Shown here one piece after another: positions 44,754 through 54,300 of a DNA stretch of 64,000 nucleotides (position 1 is its first letter; the number at the start of each line of letters is the position of its first letter). The DNA comes from Rhabdornis inornatus (lineage: Eukaryota > Chordata > Aves > Passeriformes > Rhabdornithidae). Made by a program: the position numbers and the translations under genes. The DNA is taken from assembly GCA_013397075.1 (NCBI GenBank), contig VWZS01002358.1, positions 169,478 to 233,477 on the forward strand, written 5' to 3'. The notes beneath the pieces are model-generated. The model saw only the letters and a program-made list of their open reading frames with translations. It was not told the DNA's origin and searched no databases.

Positions 44754-45814
44754 GTAATGAATTGCCTGGGATCTCTTATCAGATCTATTATCTCCTTTCT
44801 TCTTCACCTTCCCCTGTTTGGGACCTGCCCAAGTGGATTCCCTGTATTTCAGCTCTCACACGGATGATCCTCATAGGCTGTATTGTCCCAGGGCAGTTTG
44901 GGGTGATGTGACAGACTTTGACCAGGCTCAGGGGCGGTTTTCCCATCGAATTCCAGTACTCTGGACACCCAGGGATAACCAAATTCTTGATCTGAGTTCG
45001 ACTGCTGCCCAAACTAGGAATTGAAATCCTCTGTTCCCGTGTCCCAGGCCATGATTTTAACACAGAACTGCAAGAAAATGCCCACGGAAAAGTTATCCAA
45101 TGAGTGCTGCAGCTGGGATGAGCTTTCCTTAGCCTCCCCTGGGCCCTTGGAGCATTTGGTGGCCCTATCACAGAAGGATTTTGAAGAGTTTTGTGGTGCC
45201 CTCGCCCTGATGGCCCTGAATCCACATGGGATGGAGGTGACAGCAGGGGGGATCACCTCGGGCTAGGAGCAGGGATGCTCTGAGGTGTCACCATCTGTCC
45301 CCTCTCCACACCCTAAGGCCACACGGCCACGTTGTCCGGGGACATGAGGAGCAGGAAACTTCACAGTCTCTCTTTTGTGCGTCCAGAATTGCCACTTGTG
45401 TCCTGTTCAGAGAATTCCTGGTGTAAGTCACACTTGGATTTCTTGGATTTCCATTCTTTTCCCTGGAGCAGGAGCAGGTAATCAGCCTTGGAGCTCTGAA
45501 GCGCTCGGAGTTGCTGGGATTTTTGGCAGATTTCTGCTCTTCTCTTGGAGATAACATGAAATTTGGGATGCAGGTGATGGTTTGGGATGCCGGGTTTAGG
45601 AATCCTGGATCCACACCGCTGGCACAAGGAGCAGGGAGCCCAGGATGGGGAAGGAGAGGGGACCAGCCTGTTCTGACACCTCCCAGCACCGATGGCACAT
45701 GGAGCTGAGTCAGATGGCAGAGCCAGCAGAGCTTTGGGAACACTGACCAGGAATTCCTAATGAATGAAATCACCCCGTGGCACCTGGTATGGTATCTGCA
45801 GCCTGCTCCGTGTG
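44754..45814. other. Unique sequence, nothing recognised
   Basis: No gene or repeat supported. The 178-codon minus frame (45288-45824) and 145-codon minus frame (44788-45225) show no domain. Confidence 0.55.
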
Positions 45815-45960
45815 TGCTTTCCATGAATCCATTAATTACGGACTGAGTCTCGGAGCGACATTAACAAATCATCAGGATGCGTCTGTCTACGCTGCCTCTG
45901 AAAGCTCCCATTTGGAAATCTGATTAGGATCGGATCATTTTAATCAGTGACCGAGGAACA
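45815..45960. other. Candidate conserved non-coding element (homeodomain-site rich)
   Basis: ATCCATTAATTACGGACTG, GAGTCTCGGAGCGACATTAA, CAAATCATCAGGATGCG, GTCTGTCTACGCTGCC, CTGATTAGGATCGGATC and ATTTTAATCAGTGACCGAGG. ATTAATTA, TAATC and GATTA cores combine with CpGs and no repetitive words. It is among the best composition-based candidates in the window. Confidence 0.43.
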
Positions 45961-46800
45961 CGGAATTCCTGTCCTCTCTCACTGCCTGAGTGATGCAGGC
46001 ACACGGCCTTGAATTCAGGCAGCTCTCCATAACCTTTTCCTGGAAAAATCAAAGGAATGGGGGTGTGAGGGGCTCGTCTCCTGCAGGGCTGGGACACCTC
46101 GTCCAAAAATCCCTTTGGAAGATTCAGCTCATGCTGGGCTTGAGCAGCAAAAAGGGATGAAAAAGGAGCCAAAGACAATAAACAGGAGGACAAAATGCTC
46201 TGGAAGGCAGTGAGGAATGTAGGTGATGGTTCAGTGTGACCTGGGATCTCCAACAAACAATTCTAGCAGCAGGGAATGGCTTCCCACCAGGAGGCTTCCT
46301 TGAGTGCTTGTCCTAAATCATCCTCACCTCAAATGCCAGCGCAGAGTCCTCTGAGGAGGGACACACGCTCTCATCCGAGGAGGAACAAACACACGGATCC
46401 AGACCAGATTTTTTACTTCACCTCCCCTGCCTGAAAATCTGCTGCTCCCAAAGTGTCAGACAGGGAAGAGACTCCCCTTTGTCTCTTCATTCACTGGGAA
46501 GAATCCATCATCCAACACTTTTCACCTGCCTCAGTCACAGGTAAATCCCACACCAGATTTTTTTTGCACTCAAAGCCTTCACGCTTCCTCTCACCTCCCT
46601 CGACGGGACAAATAAAGCTCCATAATATGCAAAATCCCTGATTTTTTGAATTCCTTCCACTCCAAGATGTCTTTTGGCAAGGAGCCTCCTACAGAAGGGA
46701 TGAGCCCCATCTGTGCCAAAATGCAACTCAACCCCCCTCTCGCAGCCCTGGGTCGGATTTTGAGCATAACTCTGCTTTGAATACATGGAAGCATAAAACA
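45961..46800. other. Unique sequence, nothing recognised
   Basis: No exon or repeat supported. It ends at a poly-A tract that could hint at a retrocopy, but no gene-like sequence is seen upstream of the tract. Confidence 0.5.
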
Positions 46801-46807
46801 AAAAAAN

Positions 46808-46846
<39 letters not shown>

Positions 46847-46849
46847 GGG
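46801..46849. repeat. Poly-A run with an N, followed by G6
   Basis: Six A, one N at 46807, thirty-six A to 46843, then six G. The N marks an uncertain base or unresolved length. The A/G block structure is typical of a slippage-prone homopolymer. Confidence 0.95.
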
Positions 46850-46899
46850 AGAGGACATTCAATGGAAAACCAAGAGCTTTGAAATGTGAGCTGAGCTCG

Positions 46900-47060
46900 G
46901 GCAGCACCGGGGGCTGCTGCGAGCATCCTCGCCGCGCTCCCGGCGTTGTCCCCGCGTTGTCCCGGCGTTGTCCCAGCGTTCCCGGCCGCTGCCCCGTCGA
47001 GAGAGCCTTTTGTCTTCCCAGCAGGCTGGGGCTGAGCGCTGGAAGCCGCTTCCCAGAGGG
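46900..47060. promoter_or_regulatory. CpG-dense patch with an 11-bp repeat
   Basis: GCATCCTCGCCGCGCTCCCG leads into a 3.8-copy array (46939-46980) of the 11-mer CCCGGCGTTGT and variants, then CGGCCGCTGCCCCGTCGAGAG. The local CpG density is high compared with the window. A promoter is not supported by any exon or TATA box. Confidence 0.5.
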
Positions 47061-47100
47061 AAGGCAGCTTGTTTGCAAGAAAAAGGCGAGTTTTCTTTGG

Positions 47101-47150
47101 CTTTTTTTTTTTTTTATAATAATCTGCCATTTATTTTTTTTTTTCTATAT
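47101..47150. repeat. T-rich low-complexity stretch
   Basis: Two long T runs (47102-47115 and 47134-47144) separated by ATAATAATCTGCCATTTA. Confidence 0.85.
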
Positions 47151-47283
47151 CTACATAAATGCTGCAATTCTTTGTGGGATTTTTTCCCCCCTCTCTCTGC
47201 TAACAAATGCTCCAGTGTCTTTTCCAGCATAAAAGGGTGGGGGAGGGAGAGGCACAACCTCCCCCCCCTTTCCCAACCAAACC

Positions 47284-47375
47284 AGCAGCATATTTACACT
47301 GGTTAATTTAATCGGGAATTAATGCCATTAGCGGATTAAACACGGCAACAGCCCCGGCTCCCGGCGTGAATTCCG
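47284..47375. other. Candidate conserved non-coding element
   Basis: AGCATATTTACACTGG, TTAATTTAATCGGG, AATTAATGCCATTAGCGG and ATTAAACACGGC place at least five TAAT/ATTA cores within 60 bp. That density is notable in this G+C-rich window. Function is inferred. Confidence 0.4.
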
Positions 47376-48732
47376 GCGGAGCAGACGGGGTGTGGATGCA
47401 GCAGACGCTGACAATGAAGTGGGAAGGAGCCGGGCTGGGCGTGGTGGGATCCGATGTCCTCCTGCATCCCTGTGAGGATCCTTGTGTCACAGGGACAAGG
47501 ACAGACCGGGATGGGTGGCGGGAGTTCACTGGTGGCCGCAGGCAGGGGTGGGATGGAGATCAGGGAAAAGGATCTGGGTGTATTTTTTTTGGTGCAGCCT
47601 CAGTTTTGTCCTCTGTAAAAGGGCAAAAAGACATGGATCCAGCATTATCCGGAATGTCCTGATGGGAAGTGGAGAGCAGGACAGCAATTGGGTTATCCAG
47701 GAGAGCCCGGGGATCAGTAGGAATGTGCTGGAAGAGGCAGGAGAAGGGATTCTGGATCCCTTTAGCACTGCCTGAGTTGATGTCCCAGCCAGGTGACCAT
47801 GCCACGGATTTGGGATTCTGTATTTCCCAGGAAGTGGGAAACAGCTTTTTCTCCACATTCCTTCCTTCCCTGGCCCTCCCTGCTCATTTTCCTCTGAGGA
47901 ACTCAGGTTTGGAACACTTGTCCCACTGTTCCCAGTGGAAAACCCAGCTGCTTGATTCCCTCTGCTCTTTTCTCAAGGGCTGTTCCCAAGTGTGGGATGT
48001 CCTCCTCTCCTTCACCTTGGGCTGGCAAAGGGCTCACAGTCCCTGTTCCACCCCACTGGGGGAATAGGAGAAGCCAGGGGCTGGGCAGGGAGAAGGGATA
48101 GCAGGAAGATGCCCTTAGGATGAATGGGTTTGTGTGGAGAAAGCATCCAAAGGGAAAAATCCACAAATCCAGAAGCACCTGAGCATGCAGGTGATGCTCA
48201 GGGGGCTGCACCAGGGGCAGCCAAGGAGCCAAGAGGAGCCAGAGGGATGCAGAGGATGCAGAGGAAGAATGAGCTGAGGTGACGTGGAGCCAGCACAGCC
48301 TGATCCAGAGCCTTTGGAGCATAGGGAGAGAGAAAGGAAGGGAAAGAGGCCAACAGAAGCATCACTGGGACTGGTCAAACATTTCAGTTTTGGCAGCTGA
48401 GCTCTAAAATTCTCAACAAACCCAAAAGAAAAAGAACTGAAGAGAAACCACTTCAATAAACACTAAAAATGACCAGGGCCTTTTATTGGAATGTGATTTG
48501 CACAGGATTTTTGTTAGCGGGTGACAGGATCCCCTCCCTCCCTGGCGAGGCACCTGGCAGGAGGGCAGTGATGAATGCAGGAGGGATGGATGAGCAGGAA
48601 CGTTGGCTGAATGGCTGGCAGCACTCCCCAGATCTGGTGGGATGAACTGGCACAGGATTTGGGCTTTGCTGCCAGTCCATGGAGAGGTGAAGGAGCAGAG
48701 CAGAGAGTGGGGGCATCCACAACGTCTCTCCC
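47376..48732. other. Unique sequence, nothing recognised
   Basis: A short run of GGATGCAGA and GGAGCCA repeats lies at 48205-48265. No supported gene; frames up to 155 codons on minus are shadows and partly run through the next CR1. Confidence 0.55.
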
Positions 48733-48885
48733 AAAAGTTTCCCAGAGAAGCTGTGGCTGTCCCATCCCTGGAAGTGTCCAAGGCCAGCTTGGATGGGGTT
48801 TGGGATAGTGGAAGGTGTCCCTGCCCATGGCAGGGGTTGGACTGGGTGACCTTGAAAGGTCCCTTCCATCCAAATTCCATGTTTC
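48733..48885 (+). mobile_element. CR1 LINE 3'-end fragment
   Basis: AAAAGTTTCCCAGAGAAGCT, GTGGCTGTCCCATCCCTGG, CAAGGCCAGCTTGGATGGGG, GGAAGGTGTCCCTGCCC and GACCTTGAAAGGTCCC. The GAGCAGCCTG segment is deleted between TTTGG and GATAGTGG. Confidence 0.94.
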
Positions 48886-49721
48886 CCTGTAAGCTGCCCA
48901 GCAGTCAATTCCTGCTGATGCCAGTGAGTGCCCAGACCTGCAGCTCCAGACTCCAGGAGATGTTTCTCACCTGGCTGCATCCTTGTAGGACTCCTTGCTG
49001 CCTATCCCAGCCCAGAGGGTGCAGACAGTGGGTGCAGAAAGCCCTGGGTGGGTGCTGAGGACCTTTGGGTGCTCCCTGGCACTGCAGCCAAGCTCCACAT
49101 CCCCTCTCCCACCCACATCCCCCTTTCTGGAGCCCTCAGCCATCCTGTTTTCCATTAGGTCCATTAACTTTTGGACTCTTAATCCCCTTCATGGAATAAA
49201 TCACTGCTCCCAGGCTGATAACTCCTCTTCCCCTGGAGCCATCACCCCGGGCTTTCATTCCAGGCGGGATTGGAGGCTCTCCCTGCTGGCTGCAATCAAG
49301 CTGCATTCTTTCAGCAATTATTTTGTGGTGCTGCTCTCCCCTCGGGAATTTTGGGGGCTCGCAGCTTTTTGTGCTCACAGGCTTCCTGTGGTTCCTTATC
49401 TCCAGCCAAGAGGTCCTTCCATTCCCCCTCCTCTGTCTGCCACAGTCCTGGATAGGGATCCCGGTCCAAAATGCTTTCTGCACACGTTTGTCAGGCTGGA
49501 GCTTTTGCAGCTGGGCTGGGAGGGCAGTGCTGTGTTCCCTGTCACCAGGGCACAGCAGCTGGGATGCATGGGATCAGCGTTTTTGGAATCACCAGGATAA
49601 CTGGAGGAGGCTCTACAAGGGTGACACAGGGAAATGGGGGATGAGGAGAGGGGGAATTCAGGGGCACAAAGGAGGCTTTGCCTTCCCTTAGGGCCTTGCT
49701 GTGATGCTTGGCTGGGGGCTC
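48886..49721. other. Unique sequence, nothing recognised
   Basis: The 201-codon plus frame (48995-49600) lacks any recognisable domain and overlaps two other plus frames. Confidence 0.55.
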
Positions 49722-49830
49722 TTTATCCCTGGATGTGGCCAAGGGCAGGTTGGACAGGGCTTGGGGCAATCTGGGCTAGTGGGATGTGTCCCTGCCCATG
49801 GAATGGGATGGTCTTTGAGGTGTCTGTGCC
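49722..49830 (+). mobile_element. CR1 LINE 3'-end fragment, degraded
   Basis: TTATCCCTGGATGTGGCCAA, GGGCAGGTTGGACAGGGC, GGCTAGTGGGATGTGTCCC and CCCATGGAATGGGATGG. The terminal tail is lost. Confidence 0.83.
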
Positions 49831-50280
49831 TGCTCAGCCCATCCATCCCCTCCGTGACATTCCTGACACCATGGAACTCACCAGCCACTTGGGATCCTCA
49901 ACATGGATGGTTTAGACATAAGACTAAAGGACAAAACAATTCATTTTCCTTTGGTTTTATTTTGGGGTTGGATCCATTCTCTCTCGAAAAGAATTTTGAT
50001 GGTATTCAGCAGGAGGAGCCACCCAGAGTGGTGGTTCCCTGCCAGGCAGGTGCTCCCAGCAGGATGGACCCTCTCAGCCTCATCCACTGAGATTCCCTAA
50101 AGCATAGCTCTGGTGTGGAGCTGGATTTTGCGCTTATAGAGCATTTCCTGAGGAAGGATTTTGAGGAAAAAGTTTTCCACAAGTACAAGCTTTGAAGATT
50201 TTTGGCTGGAGCCTCATGGATCCATGCAGTGCAATATCTGGACTTGGGGGACACGAGCTGTGGCAAGGATCGGAGCCAGA
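49831..50280. other. Unique sequence between two CR1 fragments
   Basis: Nothing is recognised. Confidence 0.55.
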
Positions 50281-50362
50281 GGTGTCATTCTGGGAATGCT
50301 CAAGGCCAGGTTGGATAAGACTTGGATCAAATTGATCCAGTGGAAGGTGACACTGCCCCGGT
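50281..50362 (+). mobile_element. CR1 LINE fragment, short
   Basis: TCTGGGAATGCTCAAGGCC, AGGTTGGATAAGACTTGG and CCAGTGGAAGGTGACACTG. Only the central part of the 3' UTR is recognisable. Confidence 0.72.
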
Positions 50363-51421
50363 GACAACCCCAAAATCACCCCAGGGCACCACAGGGTTCA
50401 AAAACCTTGGTGCCTGGATAAACCCACTTCTCCTGAACATAGGAGGGGAAAAATCCCTTTTGGAAGGAGCTCCCAGCACTGGAGCAACTTGGCTGAGCAG
50501 AGTGTCACTGGTTTAATGTGTCCTGAGTGCTCCCCCAGCTCCTGAGCCCATCCCACAAACTCTTCACCTGACTCTCGGTGATTCCCAGGGCTCCAGCCTC
50601 CTCTCCTGGTCCCGCCAGTGCAGCCTCCAATCCAGCCACATTCCTGAGACTCCCAGATAACAGGGAGTGAGAAAAGGAGTCTCTTTGTTCAGCCATTTCC
50701 CTGCTGCTGCTGCTGCTGCCATGTGTGAATAAAGCATCTCCAACAAGAAGAATTAAACCTGGAAGGAGGGAAAACATTGTCTGGGAACTCCCACACTCCC
50801 GGATTTGTGCCTTGGCAAATGTGGTGCTCCAGTGGCTCTCAGCACTGTGTGTGGACATCCCTGTGCTCCAGAGGGGCATGGATGAAGCCATGGGAGTGTT
50901 GGGAGCTGCAGGGTGTCCTGTCCAGGCACGTCATTCCTGGGAGAATCTCCGAGGCTTGCGCTGGCTCCAGGCTGCGTGGAAAAGCAGAGCAATTAAAGCA
51001 GGCGGGAATGTGACACAAATGTGGAGCTGTCTCATCAAGTTAAGGGAAACTTCCCAGCTCACCTGGGGGGGTTTGGCCTTTGAACCAGAGCCTGGCTCTT
51101 CCCTGGAGCTGCAGGCATGGGATGCTGAGGATGGAATCAGATGTCCATCCCCACAGGGTCATCCTGCTGCTCCTGCCATCATTCCCTCCTGTCTGGGAAT
51201 TCCTGGAAGCCAGAAGGGATTCTGTCACCACAGCCTTTACCAGGTGGCTTTGCCTGGTCCACTGGGCAGTGCCAAGGCCTCCTGTCTGCCAGGGAATGTT
51301 CTGGGTCCAGTGAAGAAGGCAGAACCTGCAGGGAATCCTCTTGGATTGAGGTCCAAGGCACTGCCAGTCCATCCTGAGCAGTGACCAAGGCTTTCAGCCT
51401 CCAGACAAACTGGCACTGGAT
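50363..51421. other. Unique sequence with (CTG)6
   Basis: A perfect CTG run of six copies lies at 50701-50718. The 219-codon plus frame (50725-51384) starts just after it but has no recognisable domain. Confidence 0.55.
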
Positions 51422-51576
51422 ATGTTAGAAGTGTCCAAGGCTAGGTTGCATGAGGCTTGGAACAACCTGGAATAGAGCAAGGTGTCCCTGCCCATGGCAG
51501 GGAATGAGATGATCTTGAAGGTCTCTTCCCACCCAAACCATCCTGGGATTCCATGACTCCATGATTCTCTGCTGTT
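51422..51576 (+). mobile_element. CR1 LINE 3'-end fragment
   Basis: GTTAGAAGTGTCCAAGGC, TAGGTTGCATGAGGCTTGG, AAGGTGTCCCTGCCCATGGC, GATGATCTTGAAGGTCTC and a three-part tail GGGATTCC/ATGACTCC/ATGATTCTC, the short ATTCTATG-type terminal repeat typical of CR1. Confidence 0.94.
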
Positions 51577-52334
51577 TTTCATGGCAATGGTGCAGAAAAT
51601 CCCTGTGGAAAGCAGGCACAAGCTGAGCTCTCCCTACTGGACTTTTAAATAAACAACTGCAGGGACCCAGAGCCGGGAGCAGGAGCAAAAGGAAAGGGAA
51701 GCTGCAATGAAATCCATGAAATCCTCCTCTTCCCTCCATCCTCCTCTGCTTTGTTTCACCCCTGACATTTACTCTGCTTAATAAAAGCAGAATTTATGTT
51801 TGACTCACAGAACGGTGTCTTTGAATCTCTGTGATCCTTCAGGATCCTTCAGGGCTGTGTGTGCACCCGAAATAGTGAGGATGAATCCCAGACTGGGGGA
51901 GGAGGGAGCACGAGGGGCACTGGAGGTCAAGAATGTGACGTTGCACATCCCAAAGGCTTTAGGAGCCGGATTAATGCTGCAGCCCCAATGAGAAGGGCTT
52001 GCAAGGTTCACTTGGGAATCTCTGAGCATCCCAGATGTCCTGGCAGAGCTGCTCCTGTGGGGTGACAGGGGGTCATTCCTTGGTTATCACTTCTTCTGGT
52101 GGGAAGTGACAGAAGCCCCTGGAAATCAAACCTTGGAGTTTCCATCAGTGACCTCCTGAGGCAGTGGAAGCTGATCAGCTCCAGATGGGATGGCAGGATC
52201 CAATTAATGCTCCTGGCCCAGGGGAGGGAGAGGGCTGGGGGGGGCTAGGTGAGGATGGGATCGGGTCTGGGATGGGCTGGTGGGTGGAGGGGTCATGGAG
52301 ATGGAGGGCACATGGTGGTGTGGGAGGGGAGGGC
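51577..52334. other. Unique sequence, nothing recognised
   Basis: Contains two adjacent AGGATCCTTC words at about 51838-51856. No gene is supported. Confidence 0.55.
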
Positions 52335-52404
52335 AGTGGGATGGTGGGATTGTAGGATATTGGGATGATGGGATGGTGGGATGGTGGGATGGTGGAGTGG
52401 TGGG
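52335..52404. repeat. 8-bp minisatellite (TGGGATGG)n
   Basis: About eight units of TGGGATGG and variants (TGGGATTG, TAGGATAT, TGGGATGA). The more diffuse GGATGGG-rich sequence from 52250 is probably its decayed flank. Confidence 0.93.
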
Positions 52405-52884
52405 CACAAAGCTCATGTACAATTCCCAAGGTGCCCACAATTGCCAGGTGATGGAGAGAGGAGAGGAATGACAGATTCAGGTGGCCCAGCAGCATTCCAG
52501 GCCTTCCATGGGCTCTCCACATCTTCCCCTCAACAAAATTTAGACAAAGATTTACCAGTGATGCCAGTCCTGGGATGCAAATCCATCCCTGCTTTAGACT
52601 AAGAAATGGGGCAGGAAGGGGATAATCCCTGGGATCCCTGTGAGAAGGGATCAGCCTGTGGCTGCTGCCAGCACCTCCCTGCTCTCCCCATCCCAATCCC
52701 TTCCCAGGGGTCTCCAGGGCCTGTCCCAGTTCGGGGTTCCATCCTCTCCTGCTTGCCCTGGATGAAGCCATTCCTCTATGGGGTTGTGGGGTGGGCTGGC
52801 AGCCACCAACACCGGGGGGCGTCCCAATTCCTGGGGTGCCAGGACATGTTCTGGTGGGACCCACATGGCTCTGGCACTCTCTGC
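52405..52884. other. Unique sequence, nothing recognised
   Basis: The 229-codon minus frame (52175-52864) runs through the neighbouring minisatellite (its TIPPSHHPTI-like part) and is not a gene. Confidence 0.6.
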
Positions 52885-53000
52885 TCCCACTGATTAATGA
52901 TCCTTAGCAGAGCCCAGCTCCCTGTGGAAAAGAGCGTTTCCGTTTGCCCAATTAGAGCTGAAGACGTGATCTCATTAATTCTGGAGGTGGCAACATGGAA
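52885..53000. other. Candidate conserved non-coding element
   Basis: CCCACTGATTAATGATCC, CCCAATTAGAGCTGAAGACG, ATCTCATTAATTCTGG and GAATTAATTTTGGGG. Several TTAAT/AATTA cores and a CpG-bearing GAGCGTTTCCGTTTGCCC lie within 115 bp. Confidence 0.37.
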
Positions 53001-53642
53001 GAATTAATTTTGGGGGTTATTTCCCGGGATATTTGTCTCCCAGGACTGCCTTGGAGCTGCCCTGTCAGGCAGGACAGATGGGCTCAGCACAGGGCTGGAG
53101 GGCAGCTCTGGCATTCCTGGGGTAGATCCCACGCACTGAGCTTGTTTTGGCTCTGCTTCCCGTCCCTTCAAGTGGATCCTGGCTGGAGGATGACAGGGGC
53201 CAGTGACAAATTGGGAACATTCTTTGGGAATCAGGGCCCAAAGCAGTGGGGTCAGCATGGGGGGACCAGGGCCAGCGTGTGGTTCTTCTCACACGAGCTC
53301 AGGCTTGAAAACTGGGAAGAGAAATCATTCCCGAGTTCCCCAGGTCCCTCCAGAGCCTCTGGATGGAAATTAATGAGCTGGAATGTGGCAGTGGAGACAG
53401 GAGTGGGGGAACTCGACAGCACTGGCAGCTGTAGGTGAGGAATTGTGGTCACCTTTGGGGCACATGTGGCACTGGGAGTGGGGACACATGTGGCATGTGC
53501 ACAGTGCCAAGGGGATTTCCTGCCTCCTGCCTGTTTTCCCAGCTCTGTCTGGCTGCCTGGGGCTATGAGGTGGGCATGGAGTGCGGATGGGGTGGAGCTG
53601 AACCTGCTAGGGGGTGGGAGATGGGAAGGAGCATGGGTTCTT
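53001..53642. other. Unique sequence, nothing recognised
   Basis: No supported gene. A CTCF-like word TGCTAGGGGGTG at 53605-53616 is noted but too weak to annotate. Confidence 0.55.
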
Positions 53643-53915
53643 GACACAGCACAGGACACGTGGCACAGCACAGGACACATGGCACAGGACACACAACCTT
53701 GGCACAGGACACATGGCATGGGAAACTCACCCTCAGCATAGCACACATGTCATGGCATGGGACACATGGTATGGCATGGGACACACGGCATGGACAGGAC
53801 ACATGGCACAGCATGGGACACATGGAACAATGTAGGACACACAGCATGGACAGGACACATGGCACATCATGGCACACCTGGCGTGGCATGGGACACATGG
53901 CATGGGCCACACACC
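53643..53915. repeat. GGACACATGGCA minisatellite
   Basis: Irregular units of about 14-21 bp built from GGACACATGGCA plus CAGCAT, CATGG or CAGCACA linkers run for about 270 bp. CACATGGCAT is the commonest word. On minus the array generates Cys/His/Pro-rich frames with CHVSC- and CPVPC-like repeats, and on plus a His/Thr/Gly-rich frame. Both are repeat artefacts. Confidence 0.93.
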
Positions 53916-53989
53916 CTCGGCACTGGGCTGCCACATCCATCGAAAAGATTGGAGGAATTTGGTGCAGTTATCAGCCCAATAAACTCAAA

Positions 53990-54300
53990 GCCCTTGGGAT
54001 CACTCTCGGGATTTTATTTTCTCTGTCTCTCTTTTTTGAGTTATTTCATCCCTTAAATTGTTTTTCTCCCTCTGAGATATGCCCTGAAATTTTCCTCGAC
54101 CTGCATGACAGAGCCGGAGGCTCCGCTCTGCTCCTGCTTTCCCGAAACATGGAGTGATGTCACAACAGCAAATTAAGCTGTTGAAGCCTTTTCCACTCTC
54201 ATCACTCCCTTGGTTTTGTTGCTGTTTTCCTGGCCACATTCCCCCGTGGAGACTCCAGGTTCCGGCCGATTTTCCGTTCATTCCATTTCAAAGGCGCCGG
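53990..54300. other. Candidate conserved non-coding element
   Basis: TTTTTTGAGTTATTTCATCC, CTTAAATTGTTTTTCTCCC, GATATGCCCTGAAATTTTCC, GGAGTGATGTCACAACAGC and AAATTAAGCTGTTGAAGCC, with TGATGTCA CRE-like and AATTA cores. CpG-bearing flanks follow (GTTCCGGCCGATTTTCCG). Inferred from composition. Confidence 0.37.

Noticed and set aside
50701..50718. (CTG)6, with similar runs at 19818 and 22120
   Set aside because: Six copies is far below lengths of special interest and common in vertebrate DNA.
53605..53616. CTCF-like word TGCTAGGGGGTG, and CCAGCAGGGGCC near 61478
   Set aside because: Single short matches with imperfect cores are expected by chance in G+C-rich DNA, and there is no supporting context.
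53252..53940. Cys-rich minus-strand frames resembling a metal-binding or defensin-like protein
   Set aside because: The Cys spacing follows the GGACACATGGCA array. There is no signal peptide or conserved fold, and the frames shift with the repeat.
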